A DNA stretch of 64,000 nucleotides from Rhizobium leucaenae USDA 9039. Its GTDB lineage: Bacteria; Pseudomonadota; Alphaproteobacteria; Rhizobiales; Rhizobiaceae. The stretch is from assembly GCF_000426285.1 (NCBI RefSeq), contig NZ_AUFB01000008.1:124001-188000 (forward strand), written 5' to 3'. A program made the position numbers and the translations under genes. This document shows positions 1 to 8,849 of this stretch, one piece after another; position 1 is the stretch's first letter; each line of letters begins with the position of its first letter. The notes below the pieces were generated by a model that was not told where the DNA came from, did not search any database, and was given only the letters and a program-made list of their open reading frames with translations.

Positions 1-248
1 CCGATCAAATAGATGTTACGTCTCGGCATGTGAAACAGCGCATTTGGGGGTCCGCACCGGTGATTTGATCCAGATTTGCGATGTATTTGCGCCCAGCCTA
101 CATCGGATCAAGCGATCCAGACTTCCTATAGGTCTCCATTTCACGGCAACTTTTAAGTGCTGTGCCGGGCTAGTCATACCAGCGACATGTCGGCGTGATC
201 CAAAGCTACGCGAAGATGCCCTTCGCCAAAGCGACACTGGAGAACCCG

Positions 249-1055
249 ATGAACGACGCGACCCAGCCGAAAGCCCTTGCCAACCGAACCGCCGTCGTCA
301 CCGGCTCCACGAGCGGCATCGGGCTTGCCATTGCCCGACGCTTTGCCGCCGCGGGCGCGAATATCGTCATCAACGGCTTGGGCGATGCCAGCGCCATCGA
401 GGCAGAGCGCGCTGGGATCGAAAGGGATTTCGATGTTCGTTGCCTCTATTCGCCGGCAAACATGCTCTCCGGCGCCGAAATCGGTGAGATGATCAAGCTG
501 GCGCTCGACAGTTTCGGTAGCTGCGACATTCTCGTCAACAATGCTGGCATCCAGCACGTCGCGCCGATCGACGAGTTTCCGGATGAGAAATGGCAGGCAA
601 TCATCGAGATCAATCTGATCGCCGCCTTCCACTCCATCAAGGCGGCGCTGCCTGGCATGAAACAGCGTGGCTTCGGCCGCATCATCAACATCGCCTCCGC
701 CCATGCTCTCGTGGCATCTCCCTACAAGTCCGCCTATGTGGCGGCCAAGCACGGCATTGCCGGCCTCACCAAGACCGTCGCGCTTGAAGCCGCCACAAAC
801 GGCGTCACGGTTAACGCAATTTGCCCCGGCTATGTCTGGACGCCGCTGGTCGAAAGGCAGATTCCCGACACAATGGCGGCGCGCGGCCTCACCAAGGAGC
901 AGGTCATCCACGATGTGCTCCTCGAGGCACAGCCGACCAAGCAATTCGTCACGGTCGATCAGGTCGCTGGCCTGGCCCTTTTCCTTGCCAGCGAGGAAGC
1001 CGCCTCCATGACCGGCACGATCCTTCCCATCGACGGCGGCTGGACTGCGCACTGA
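249..1055 (+). CDS. bdhA: 3-hydroxybutyrate dehydrogenase (SDR family)
   Basis: This protein (268 aa) should oxidise D-3-hydroxybutyrate to acetoacetate with NAD+ in the cytoplasm, in the PHB/ketone-body cycle. It has the classical short-chain dehydrogenase layout: nucleotide-binding TGSTSGIG at residues 18-25, NNAG at 97-100, and catalytic Ser150, Tyr163 and Lys167 (YVAAK). The C-terminal part, with a QPTKQF stretch and a final LPIDGGW, is typical of D-3-hydroxybutyrate dehydrogenases. The frame stays open upstream to 195, but ATG 249 has a good ribosome site (GGAGA at 239-243) and gives the usual family length. It heads a co-directional trio with an acetoacetate decarboxylase 42 bp downstream, which uses its product. 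The 248 bp before it hold no gene I can recognise. Confidence 0.92.
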   Translation: MNDATQPKALANRTAVVTGSTSGIGLAIARRFAAAGANIVINGLGDASAIEAERAGIERDFDVRCLYSPANMLSGAEIGEMIKLALDSFGSCDILVNNAGIQHVAPIDEFPDEKWQAIIEINLIAAFHSIKAALPGMKQRGFGRIINIASAHALVASPYKSAYVAAKHGIAGLTKTVALEAATNGVTVNAICPGYVWTPLVERQIPDTMAARGLTKEQVIHDVLLEAQPTKQFVTVDQVAGLALFLASEEAASMTGTILPIDGGWTAH

Positions 1056-1097
1056 CCGCCGATCCGTCCAATTTTCTTGCGATGAGGAACGACCGAC

Positions 1098-1841
1098 ATG
1101 AAAGCCGCCGACGTACGCAACGCCTATGCCATGCCGCTGACGAACCCTGCCTACCCGCGAGGTCCCTATCGCTTCATCGACCGGGAATACGTCATCATCA
1201 GTTATCGCACGGATCCCGACGCGCTTAGGGCCATCGTGCCGCAGCCGCTGGAGATCGTCGATCCCATCGTGAAATACGAGTTCATCAAAATGCCAGATTC
1301 CACCGGCTTCGGCGACTACACGGAGTCCGGACAGGTGATCCCTGTCCGCTTCCGGGGCGAAGAGGGCGTTTATGTGCACGCCATGTATCTCGACGACGAT
1401 GCGCCGATCGCCGGCGGGCGGGAAATCTGGGGCTTTCCGAAAAAGCTCGCCTATCCCAAGCTCGTCCACGAGGGTGAGGTGATCGTCGGCACGCTGCACT
1501 ACGGTTCCGTGCTCTGCGCTACCGCCAGCATGGGCTACAAACACCGCACGCTCAACGCTGCCGAGGTTGCCCATTCGCTTGCCAAGCCGAATTTCCTCGT
1601 CAAGATCATCCCGCATGTCGACGCGACGCCGCGCATCTGCGAGCTGGTGCGCTATCATCTCGAAGACATCACCGTGAAAGGCGCCTGGACGGGACCTGCC
1701 GACCTGCAGCTCTTCCGGCACGTCATCGCCGACGTCGACCGTCTGCCGGTCGTGAAGATTGTCTCGGCCACTCATTTTATCGCCGACCTGACGCTGGGTC
1801 TTGGCGAGGTCGTGCATGACTACATGCGCGAACCGGCCTGA
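1098..1841 (+). CDS. adc: Acetoacetate decarboxylase
   Basis: This 247-residue enzyme should convert acetoacetate to acetone and CO2 through a lysine Schiff base. The Schiff-base region [10 protein letters not shown] contains adjacent Lys115 and Lys116, at exactly the numbering of the clostridial enzyme, where Lys115 is catalytic and Lys116 lowers its pKa. Length and overall pattern fit the family along the whole chain. It lies 42 bp after the hydroxybutyrate dehydrogenase and 11 bp before the patatin-like gene, so the three are probably one operon. Inferred role: disposal of acetoacetate released by PHB turnover, or growth on ketone bodies. Confidence 0.95.
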   Translation: MKAADVRNAYAMPLTNPAYPRGPYRFIDREYVIISYRTDPDALRAIVPQPLEIVDPIVKYEFIKMPDSTGFGDYTESGQVIPVRFRGEEGVYVHAMYLDDDAPIAGGREIWGFPKKLAYPKLVHEGEVIVGTLHYGSVLCATASMGYKHRTLNAAEVAHSLAKPNFLVKIIPHVDATPRICELVRYHLEDITVKGAWTGPADLQLFRHVIADVDRLPVVKIVSATHFIADLTLGLGEVVHDYMREPA

Positions 1842-1852
1842 GGAGCAGGATC

Positions 1853-3025
1853 ATGGACGAACAGATCAAGCTCCAGCCCGAGCTTAAATCCGAAACGCCC
1901 GATATCGCCGATCTTCTTGCGGCCTATCAGTCCATCGGCCTCGTTTTTCAGGGTGGCGGCGCGCTTGGCGCCTACCAGGCCGGTGTCTTCCAGGCACTCC
2001 ATGAAGCTGGCATCGAGGCCAATTGGCTTTCCGGCGTCTCGATCGGTGCGGTTAACGCCGCGATCATTGCCGGGAATACGCGTGGCAACCGGCTCGACCG
2101 GCTGCGTGATTTCTGGGAGACGATTTCTCACCGCAAGATCTGGCATTTCACGCCGGAAGGCGATGTCTTTCGCAAGATGCGCAATCAGACGAGTTCAATG
2201 CTGACGATGATGTCGGGCCTGCCCGGCTTCTTCTCGCCCCATCAGATCAATCCCTGGTTCCAGCCTCCGGGCGCCGTAGGCGCGACTAGCTTCTACAACA
2301 CCTCGGAACTGAAGGAGACGCTCAACCGCCTGATCGACTGGAACGTTCTGAACGATCGCCGACAGAGGCTTAGTGTCGGTGCGGTTAATGTGCGCACCGG
2401 CAACTACCGCTATTTCGACAGCCATCTCGAGGTGCTCGGCGCCGAGCATGTCATGGCTTCCGGTGCGCTGCCGCCGGCCTTCCCCTCCGTTCGCATCGAG
2501 AACGAATATTATTGGGACGGCGGCATCGTCTCGAACACGCCTCTGCAGTATCTGCTGGAGCAGGAGGAGGTGCGCGACACACTGGTTTTCCAGGTCGACC
2601 TCTTCAGCGCACGCGGCATACTGCCCCGCGACATGGCGGATGTGCTCGCCCGGCATAAGGACATCATGTATTCCAGCCGAACACGCAATAATACGGATAC
2701 GTTCCGCCGCATGCATAATCTGCGGCTGAAGCTGCGGCAAGCGCTGATGCGCGTGCCGCCGGAAGCGCTGACAGACGACGACCGGCGATTCCTGCTCGCC
2801 ATGGAGGACGTGCCGCAGATCAACATCGTCCATCTCATCTATCAGCAGAAGATCTACGAAAGCGATGCCAAGGACTACGAATTCTCGGGCACCTCGATGC
2901 GCGAGCACTGGGATTCCGGCTATCAGGACACGCGCAAGACCCTGAAGCATCGCCGCTGGTTGGAAAAGCCGCCGGAATCGATCGGCATGACCGTGCACGA
3001 CGTTCACCGGAACGATCCGAGCTGA
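1853..3025 (+). CDS. Patatin-like phospholipase / hydrolase
   Basis: This 390-residue serine hydrolase is of the patatin family (Ser-Asp dyad). Residues 34-39 are the oxyanion glycine loop (GGGALG), G61-V-S63-I-G is the nucleophile elbow, and a WDGG motif further on supplies the catalytic aspartate. The C-terminal 150 residues, rich in Arg and charged helices, resemble the DUF3734 extension of bacterial patatin-like proteins. There is no signal peptide, so it should act in the cytoplasm. It sits 11 bp after the acetoacetate decarboxylase gene. That linkage suggests an ester substrate feeding 3-hydroxybutyrate, possibly PHB itself, but this is inference; lipid acyl hydrolysis is the alternative. 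Confidence 0.88.
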   Translation: MDEQIKLQPELKSETPDIADLLAAYQSIGLVFQGGGALGAYQAGVFQALHEAGIEANWLSGVSIGAVNAAIIAGNTRGNRLDRLRDFWETISHRKIWHFTPEGDVFRKMRNQTSSMLTMMSGLPGFFSPHQINPWFQPPGAVGATSFYNTSELKETLNRLIDWNVLNDRRQRLSVGAVNVRTGNYRYFDSHLEVLGAEHVMASGALPPAFPSVRIENEYYWDGGIVSNTPLQYLLEQEEVRDTLVFQVDLFSARGILPRDMADVLARHKDIMYSSRTRNNTDTFRRMHNLRLKLRQALMRVPPEALTDDDRRFLLAMEDVPQINIVHLIYQQKIYESDAKDYEFSGTSMREHWDSGYQDTRKTLKHRRWLEKPPESIGMTVHDVHRNDPS

Positions 3026-3069
3026 TCTCCCGAAAAGCATTGTCGTGCCCAATTATCTCCAGACAATCC

Positions 3070-3095
3070 GTAACGCTCTCAACAAAGAGCGTTAC
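3070..3095. terminator. Bidirectional hairpin between convergent genes
   Basis: A perfect 10-bp stem (GTAACGCTCT at 3070-3079 with its complement at 3086-3095) closes a 6-nt loop. It lies between the ends of the convergent patatin-like gene and the TIR gene. There is no long T-run, so it may be a weak or Rho-assisted terminator or a 3' end stabiliser. Confidence 0.55.
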
Positions 3096-3140
3096 GCTGG
3101 GGGGCGCCACATGCGCTGATCGGGCGGACCTGTCCACAAT

Positions 3141-4013
3141 CTAAAGAAACTGAACTCTCGCCGTGATTGCATCGGCTATTTCGCCGGGACTGAAGTCGCG
3201 CGCGTCTAGGTATCCATCAGTCCCTAAAACACCTTGAAAGTCGCCATGGTCCAGCAGAATATACATGATGCGATCTTGCTGCCGTTGCGCTGTGATTTGG
3301 CGGATGGTGCTCCATTCCATGCCGCACCATGTCTTGGACTGATGATCGGAGCCGACAAACATGACAATCAGCTTGGAGCGGTTCTGATAAATATCCTGCA
3401 GCAGGAGGTCGGCTGTTGGCCGCGCTAGTTGTCCTTGGTAATTATAATCGTAAAAATAGGAATGAGGGCCGATGTGCTTTTCAAGTTGAGCGGCAACTTT
3501 TGCAACAAAGCTTGCTGCTTCAGCAGGGAACGACAAACCAACGTCGAAGCGATGAGAGTTTATGTTCACCGCACGGCCCACGGGATTCGTCCAAGAGGGC
3601 AGTGTGAACCCCAAGAGCTGCAGTTCTTTGGGTAAGTTTACGTCCTTTACCGCCCAATGCGTGCGGTTCATTTCCCAATCGCCAAGACCGAGGACAAATT
3701 GCTTGTCCACCATATCGTGCCATGTGAGAAACTTTGGAAGGGGCTGAATCTCGTAGTCGACGTGAACACGCCTTTCGCGAATGGCGATATCTCGGATAAC
3801 GCCGAATTGCGGGGAACGCTCGCGGAAGGTTTCGTGCGCAAATATGGTCGGCAACCGCATGAGTGGCAGTTGTGACGCCTCGGCCGTCACGTCAAATTTG
3901 TCGGCTATCGCCTGCTCTGTATATTCAAATATGCTGACGCAACGACTGAGATCGATGTCCAATGGCGTTCCATCCCACGGTGCCTCTCTGCCGGAGACGA
4001 TCAGGTTATACAT
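3141..4013 (-). CDS. TIR-domain protein with unassigned N-terminal domain
   Basis: The protein has 290 residues in two parts. Residues 154-290 read as a bacterial TIR domain: DVGLSFPAE (157-165) is the first strand with the usual SFAGE-like motif, SYFYDYN lies around 185-191, SKLIVMFVGSDHQSKTW covers the strand D region, and W229-C-G-M-E233 offers the glutamate at the place of the NADase glutamate of SARM1-type TIRs. Residues 1-150 form a separate domain with a YEIQP motif and a conserved-looking EMNRTHWAVKDV stretch; I cannot assign it. Bacterial TIR proteins of this kind are often NAD+-degrading effectors of anti-phage systems, but no partner gene is adjacent. Four sampled 60-base lines inside the gene average about 52% G+C against 63% in a line of the neighbouring patatin gene, suggesting transfer. 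The start has a strong upstream GGGAGG. Confidence 0.8.
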   Translation of the reverse strand: MYNLIVSGREAPWDGTPLDIDLSRCVSIFEYTEQAIADKFDVTAEASQLPLMRLPTIFAHETFRERSPQFGVIRDIAIRERRVHVDYEIQPLPKFLTWHDMVDKQFVLGLGDWEMNRTHWAVKDVNLPKELQLLGFTLPSWTNPVGRAVNINSHRFDVGLSFPAEAASFVAKVAAQLEKHIGPHSYFYDYNYQGQLARPTADLLLQDIYQNRSKLIVMFVGSDHQSKTWCGMEWSTIRQITAQRQQDRIMYILLDHGDFQGVLGTDGYLDARDFSPGEIADAITARVQFL

Positions 4014-4223
4014 GCCGCCCTCCCATCATTTCACCGTGCATGGCACTGTTATGTCTCTAACAAATAAACCGTTGGTGCCAGAAAGTCACGAGCTGATGAA
4101 CGCTGAGATTGAATGCGCAACGAAGCGCGCCTTGGTTGACGGTTTCCCCTTGTGATCGTGTGATTTTTCATTAACACCATGCGACGGATGATGATGGGCA
4201 TCCGCTGATTTTAAGGGTTTGGA

Positions 4224-5483
4224 ATGGCGACCATTCAAGCATTTGGCGGAGCTTCTGCGGACCGTTTACAGCAAGAAATGGTAAGGCTCGCCGCACTTGA
4301 AGAACTCGACCTGCTTGAGACACCTCGGGACGAAGGCTTCGAACGGCTCGTCCGACTGATCAAAGAAATCTTCGCCGTCGAGATTGGCATCGTCTCGTTA
4401 ATCGATGCCCATCGCCAGTGGTATAAAGCCAGTTCGGGCATGGCCGTTGACGAAGTTCCACGGCAGGACACCTTTTGTCGGTTCGTTCTCGACCATGAAA
4501 CGCCAATTATCGTTCAGGACGCCACCAAGGATCCGCGCTTCGCTCAAAATTCGGCTGTAACAGGCGAGGCTCACATCAGGTTCTATGCTGGTGTTCCATT
4601 GATAACACGGCAAGGGCATATCATCGGAACGGTTTGCGCCATCGACCGTAGCCCGAGGTCCTTCGACGAGCGGGATCTTTCGATCCTCGAACAATTGGCC
4701 GGAGCAGCGATGGATCGCATAGAACTCATTCAACACGCCGCCACCGATAGCCTCACGGGCGCTCTCACTCGACGAGCGTTTAACGAAGAGGCTGACCGCC
4801 TGATCACGCTTGCAACCCGGCATCGGCACGATCTCTCTTGTCTGGTTCTCGATATAGATCATTTCAAAAGGGTCAATGACACCTTCGGGCATGCCTGCGG
4901 TGACCAGGTGCTCCAGCGCGTTGCCTCTGCCTGTCAGGCCGAAATCAGACGCGGTGATCCGTTCGGCCGGCTTGGCGGTGAGGAGTTTGCCATACTGCTT
5001 CCTAACGTCGATAGCGACGCGGCATTGGCAGCCGCACAGCGGCTGAGAGCGGCGATATCCTCGCAGTCAATCGTGACGAACAATACGCCGATCAACGTCA
5101 CGGCGAGCATTGGCGTCTCATCTCTTTCGGCGGCGGGCGAGAACATCGAGACGCTGCTGGCACAGGCCGATGCGGCAATGTACAAGGCCAAGCAGACGGG
5201 CCGTAATCGCTGCATTGCTTGGCCCACGTTGGAGGTCGATGGTTCGACGTCCCGGAGACGAGTGCTGAAAGCCGGATCAATCATCTTCGATAACAGACGC
5301 TCCATGATCGACTGCACCATCAAAACGCTTGGTGCGGAAGGCGCAGGCCTTACGGTCTCGAACTCCGTCGACATACCTGCGGAGTTCATCCTGATGATCA
5401 AGGAGGATGCATTCGAGACCAATTGCCGTGTCATCGCCCGCGACAGGCAACATCTTGAATTAAGCTTCAGCCGTATCGCCTAA
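4224..5483 (+). CDS. GAF-GGDEF-PilZ protein (diguanylate cyclase)
   Basis: This 419-residue cytoplasmic signalling protein has three domains. Residues about 25-165 are a GAF sensor, ending in a VPLITRQGHIIGTVCAID pattern. Residues 172-335 are a GGDEF domain with an active-site GGEEF at 251-255 and an intact inhibitory RxxD (R242, D245), so it should make c-di-GMP and be product-inhibited. Residues about 343-415 look like a PilZ-type fold, starting RRRVLKAG and ending LELSFSRIA, though the second PilZ motif is weak. If the PilZ part binds c-di-GMP, the protein would make and read the same messenger. It stands alone, with 210 bp upstream and the next gene convergent. Confidence 0.88.
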   Translation: MATIQAFGGASADRLQQEMVRLAALEELDLLETPRDEGFERLVRLIKEIFAVEIGIVSLIDAHRQWYKASSGMAVDEVPRQDTFCRFVLDHETPIIVQDATKDPRFAQNSAVTGEAHIRFYAGVPLITRQGHIIGTVCAIDRSPRSFDERDLSILEQLAGAAMDRIELIQHAATDSLTGALTRRAFNEEADRLITLATRHRHDLSCLVLDIDHFKRVNDTFGHACGDQVLQRVASACQAEIRRGDPFGRLGGEEFAILLPNVDSDAALAAAQRLRAAISSQSIVTNNTPINVTASIGVSSLSAAGENIETLLAQADAAMYKAKQTGRNRCIAWPTLEVDGSTSRRRVLKAGSIIFDNRRSMIDCTIKTLGAEGAGLTVSNSVDIPAEFILMIKEDAFETNCRVIARDRQHLELSFSRIA

Positions 5484-5716
5484 TCGGTGCCATGCGGCGT
5501 CCGCCGATCGCCGAATGCTTCGCGCCTTGGTGACAGGCTGCGGATTGCATATGGTTGGCGTGATCTTCTTACCAAGGCAGGATCAAGACGGCGGCATCGT
5601 GTTGCCGGCTTCGTTCGTTTGGTATGCTTTTCAAATCGAAGGGATCGATTGCGGCCGGACCAAGAAATTGCCGCTTCCCGTATCGCAATGAGCCGTGATC
5701 GCAAATCCCGTTGGTT

Positions 5717-6277
5717 TCAGCGGGTGGAGAGCGGCGGCGGCGGCGGTGGAGTGGTCGAGCCTGAGGCGAGTGAGCGCTGGACCATCACGCTGTCCGCCCA
5801 ACGGCCATAACGATAGGCAACTCCCGGCAACAGGCCGACGCGAACGAAGCCGAAGCGTTCGTGCAGGGCGAGCGAAGCAGCGTTATCGGCGGCGATATAG
5901 CCGATCATCTGCCGGAAGCCGGCCGCTGCGCAGGCGTCGATCAGCCCGCGCATGAGCAGGCTCCCGATGCCCTGGCCGATATGGTCGTGATGCACATAGA
6001 TCGAGTGCTTGACGGTGTAACGATAGGCCGGGCGTTTGCGAAACAGCACGACATAGGCATAGCCCACGACGTTTTCACCTTCGATCGCAACGACATGCGG
6101 GAAGCGGCGGTTCTTCAAATTCTTGCGCCGTTCCCGCAGATCGTCCGGTTGCGGCGTGTCGCTGTCGTCTACCCCAGCCTCGACGCCGCGGTGTATGTGG
6201 CGGCGATAGATTGCCAACATGGCATCGACGTCGGTTTCCCGGGAAGGGCGAATGACGATAGTTTTATCCCGCTTCAT
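5717..6277 (-). CDS. GNAT N-acetyltransferase, phosphinothricin acetyltransferase-like
   Basis: This is a 186-residue GNAT-fold acetyltransferase. It begins with IRPSRETDVDAMLAIYRRHI, the usual first strand and helix of the PAT-like subgroup; motif A with the acetyl-CoA loop is HIGQGIGSLLM, followed by NAASLALHERFGFVRVG. Substrates in this group are amino groups of small molecules such as phosphinothricin or methionine sulfone; the true substrate here is unknown. The C-terminus carries a proline run (PPPPPP) just before the stop. ATG 6277 is preferred over a GTG at 6280 from ribosome-site spacing. It follows the decarboxylase gene in the opposite sense of gene order: the decarboxylase ends 22 bp upstream on the same strand, so the two may share a transcript. 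Confidence 0.87.
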   Translation of the reverse strand: MKRDKTIVIRPSRETDVDAMLAIYRRHIHRGVEAGVDDSDTPQPDDLRERRKNLKNRRFPHVVAIEGENVVGYAYVVLFRKRPAYRYTVKHSIYVHHDHIGQGIGSLLMRGLIDACAAAGFRQMIGYIAADNAASLALHERFGFVRVGLLPGVAYRYGRWADSVMVQRSLASGSTTPPPPPPLSTR

Positions 6278-6298
6278 CACTGACCTGAATTTCCCAGC

Positions 6299-8656
6299 CT
6301 ATTCCGCGACGACGTAAGTGTAGAGCCGAATGCGGCCGGATGAATCGATTTCGCGATAGAGGCCCTGAATCTCCACCTCAAAGCCGGGGAAGGTGTTGAA
6401 GCAGGTTTCGAACATCTTGAGATAGTCGATCATGGGGTTGGCCTGTTCCGTCAAGCGCTCGCCGGGCACGATGGTCGCGATACCCGGAGGATAGACGACG
6501 AACGGCGTTGTTGCGATGCGGCCGGAAATGGCGTCGATCGGCAGATACTCCACATCGTTGCGTACGAGGCAGCGCGCCGCATCATGAGGCGACATGGCCA
6601 TCGGGGGCAGGTGGTCAGCGGAAAACTGCTTTGTCTGCAGCGCGCTGACGTCGGCTTGGCGGAAGAAATTGTGCATGTCGGTGCAGAGATCGCGCAGCCG
6701 CACTCCGGCATAGCGGCCTGGCCGGCGACGATAGAATTCCGGGATTGCCTCCTCCAGCAGCGCATTGTCGTCGTGGAGTTTTTTGAAGGCGACGAGGCCG
6801 CTGATCAAGGTGCCGGCTTTGCTGGCTTCCACGCCCGGAGTGAGGAGGAATAGCAGCGAATTGAGGTCGTTCTTTTCCGCAACGATGCGGTTTTCACGCA
6901 GATATTGCGCAACGACGGGCGCCGGTATGCCGTGCTCGGTGTATTTTCCGCTTTTCCGGTCGAAGCCGGGGGTGAGCAGCGTGAGCTTGTTCGGATCGGT
7001 CATGGCGAAGCCCGGCTCCATTGCGGAAAAGCCGTGCCATGCCGCGCCGGGCGTCAGATGCCAGAATGCGGGATTGGTGGCGAGCTGGTCGGTGGCGACG
7101 CTCTCCCACGGCACATCATGTACCGCGCCGGAGCTCGACACATCCGGGATCGCCACACGGTCCGGCACGAAGGGCTCGAAGAACCAGCGGCGCTCAGGGC
7201 GATGCTCCTTCTCCTCGAATTCGCGGCGTACCGCGCGGATTTTCTTGCGCAGCTCGATGCCAAGCCGGATTGTGTCGTCCCAGAGCACTTCGCCCGAGCG
7301 GCCCTTCATCATCTGTGCGCCCACATCCAGCGAGGCAAACAGCGGATAGAAAGGCGAGGTCGAGGCGTGCTGCATGAAGCTTTCGTTGAAGCGACGATGC
7401 TCAACACGGCGCTTCTGGCCGGTGATATGCCGGTCTTTCATGTGGATCTGCGAAGCCTGCGAGAAGCTTGCGAGCTGCTTGTGGGTGGATTGGGTGGCGA
7501 TGATGCCCGGTGCGTCTGGGCCGAGATCGGAAAGACCCATGGCAAAACGCCCCGCATAGAGCGGATGGAACTTCATGAAGCCAGCCCACGCCTCGTCGAA
7601 GAGGATGTAGTCGCACAAATGCCCGATGCGCTTCAGGATCATCTCGGCATTGTGAATTGTGCCGTCATAGGTGCACTGCTCCACCACCGCGACGCGGAAG
7701 GGGCGGGGCTTTTTGTAGGCTTCAGGATCTTTCACCAGCGGATGGGTGCGGATGCGCTCTCGCAAGGCCTCCTCGTCCATGGTCGCGAAATCGATCGGAC
7801 CGATCAGGCCATAGAGGTTGCGTATGGTCGGCAGGTAGACCGGAATGCCGCCGGAGATCATCAAGGCGCCGTGGTGGGCGGCCTTGTGATTGTTGCGGTC
7901 GAACAGCACGAGGTCGCCATCGGTGACGAGCGCGGAGAGTGCGACCTTGTTGGAAGTGGAGGTGCCGTTCAGGACGAAATAGGTCTTCTCGGCGCCAAAG
8001 ATCTTGGCGGCTTCCTTCTGTGCGGCAAGCGCGGGCCCCTCGTGGGTCAAGAGGTCGCCGAGATCGAGCACGGAATTGTCGAGATCGTCGCGGAACACCG
8101 CTTCGCCGAGATGCTCCATGAAGACCCGGCCGATCGGGCTGCGGCTATAGAAGATGCCGCCATTGTGCCCGGGGCAGGTCCAGAGGTGGTTGCCTTCCTC
8201 GGCATAATCGACCAGCGCACCAAAGAACGGCGTCTTCAGCGTCTCGGCATATTGCTTCAGCCGGCTGATGAGGCTCTTGGCGATGAAGGCGGGCGTTTCT
8301 TCGGACAGGAAGACATAGCCGTCGATGAAATCGAGAACCTCGACCGGTACATCCTCGAAGCGCTTGCGCCGGATCAGCAGGATGATCGGGAATTCGAGGC
8401 CGCGCCGACGCATCAAGTTGATGAGAGACGCCGTCTTGCCCTCGAGCCCCTTCTTGCCCCAGTCGACCAGCATGCAGCCGATGGCGGCGTCCGTCTGGAC
8501 CGCGATCTCCGCATCCTCGAGATTGCGCGCACGCACCACTTCAAAGCCGGAGCGTTCGATCTCCTCGATGATCTGGTTGTAGCGGGCGCCCTCCAGATCC
8601 TCGCTGTCAAAGGCTGGCGTTGCGAACAGAAAGTTGAAACGTCTGAAATAATCCAT
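6299..8656 (-). CDS. Orn/Lys/Arg decarboxylase, group III PLP-dependent
   Basis: This large (785 aa) fold-type I PLP decarboxylase acts on ornithine, lysine or arginine. Residues 1-130 form the receiver-like wing domain (LVDWGKKG). The PLP domain contains FDEAWAG with Asp354 for the pyridine nitrogen, and ATQSTHKQLASF with the Schiff-base Lys393. The C-terminal domain runs from about 610 to the end. Length agrees with the inducible decarboxylases (about 710-760) with a small excess. The specificity cannot be fixed by eye. It probably produces a polyamine or diamine, or consumes protons in acid. The acetyltransferase gene 22 bp downstream could act on the product, but that link is inference. 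Confidence 0.92.
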   Translation of the reverse strand: MDYFRRFNFLFATPAFDSEDLEGARYNQIIEEIERSGFEVVRARNLEDAEIAVQTDAAIGCMLVDWGKKGLEGKTASLINLMRRRGLEFPIILLIRRKRFEDVPVEVLDFIDGYVFLSEETPAFIAKSLISRLKQYAETLKTPFFGALVDYAEEGNHLWTCPGHNGGIFYSRSPIGRVFMEHLGEAVFRDDLDNSVLDLGDLLTHEGPALAAQKEAAKIFGAEKTYFVLNGTSTSNKVALSALVTDGDLVLFDRNNHKAAHHGALMISGGIPVYLPTIRNLYGLIGPIDFATMDEEALRERIRTHPLVKDPEAYKKPRPFRVAVVEQCTYDGTIHNAEMILKRIGHLCDYILFDEAWAGFMKFHPLYAGRFAMGLSDLGPDAPGIIATQSTHKQLASFSQASQIHMKDRHITGQKRRVEHRRFNESFMQHASTSPFYPLFASLDVGAQMMKGRSGEVLWDDTIRLGIELRKKIRAVRREFEEKEHRPERRWFFEPFVPDRVAIPDVSSSGAVHDVPWESVATDQLATNPAFWHLTPGAAWHGFSAMEPGFAMTDPNKLTLLTPGFDRKSGKYTEHGIPAPVVAQYLRENRIVAEKNDLNSLLFLLTPGVEASKAGTLISGLVAFKKLHDDNALLEEAIPEFYRRRPGRYAGVRLRDLCTDMHNFFRQADVSALQTKQFSADHLPPMAMSPHDAARCLVRNDVEYLPIDAISGRIATTPFVVYPPGIATIVPGERLTEQANPMIDYLKMFETCFNTFPGFEVEIQGLYREIDSSGRIRLYTYVVAE

Positions 8657-8849
8657 CTGGGTACCCGCTCTTGATTTGGCACGAGGTGTCGACGCATTTC
8701 ATGACATGGATGTGACAAAGCATCGAATGCGCGAAACACCGCACAGAATGACGGCCTTTCGGATACCGGAACTTTCTTTCAGATCTCCAGCGGGCGCGGT
8801 GAAGGCTCTATGGCTGCGTCAAAGGACGCTTTCGGAAGAGGTTATTGCG

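Noticed and set aside
174..1817. 547-codon open frame on the minus strand
   Set aside because: It lies antisense across the dehydrogenase and decarboxylase genes, has G/C-codon shadow composition and no recognisable domain.
6905..8674. 589-codon open frame on the plus strand
   Set aside because: Antisense to the Orn/Lys/Arg decarboxylase, whose motifs are certain; a shadow of high G+C.
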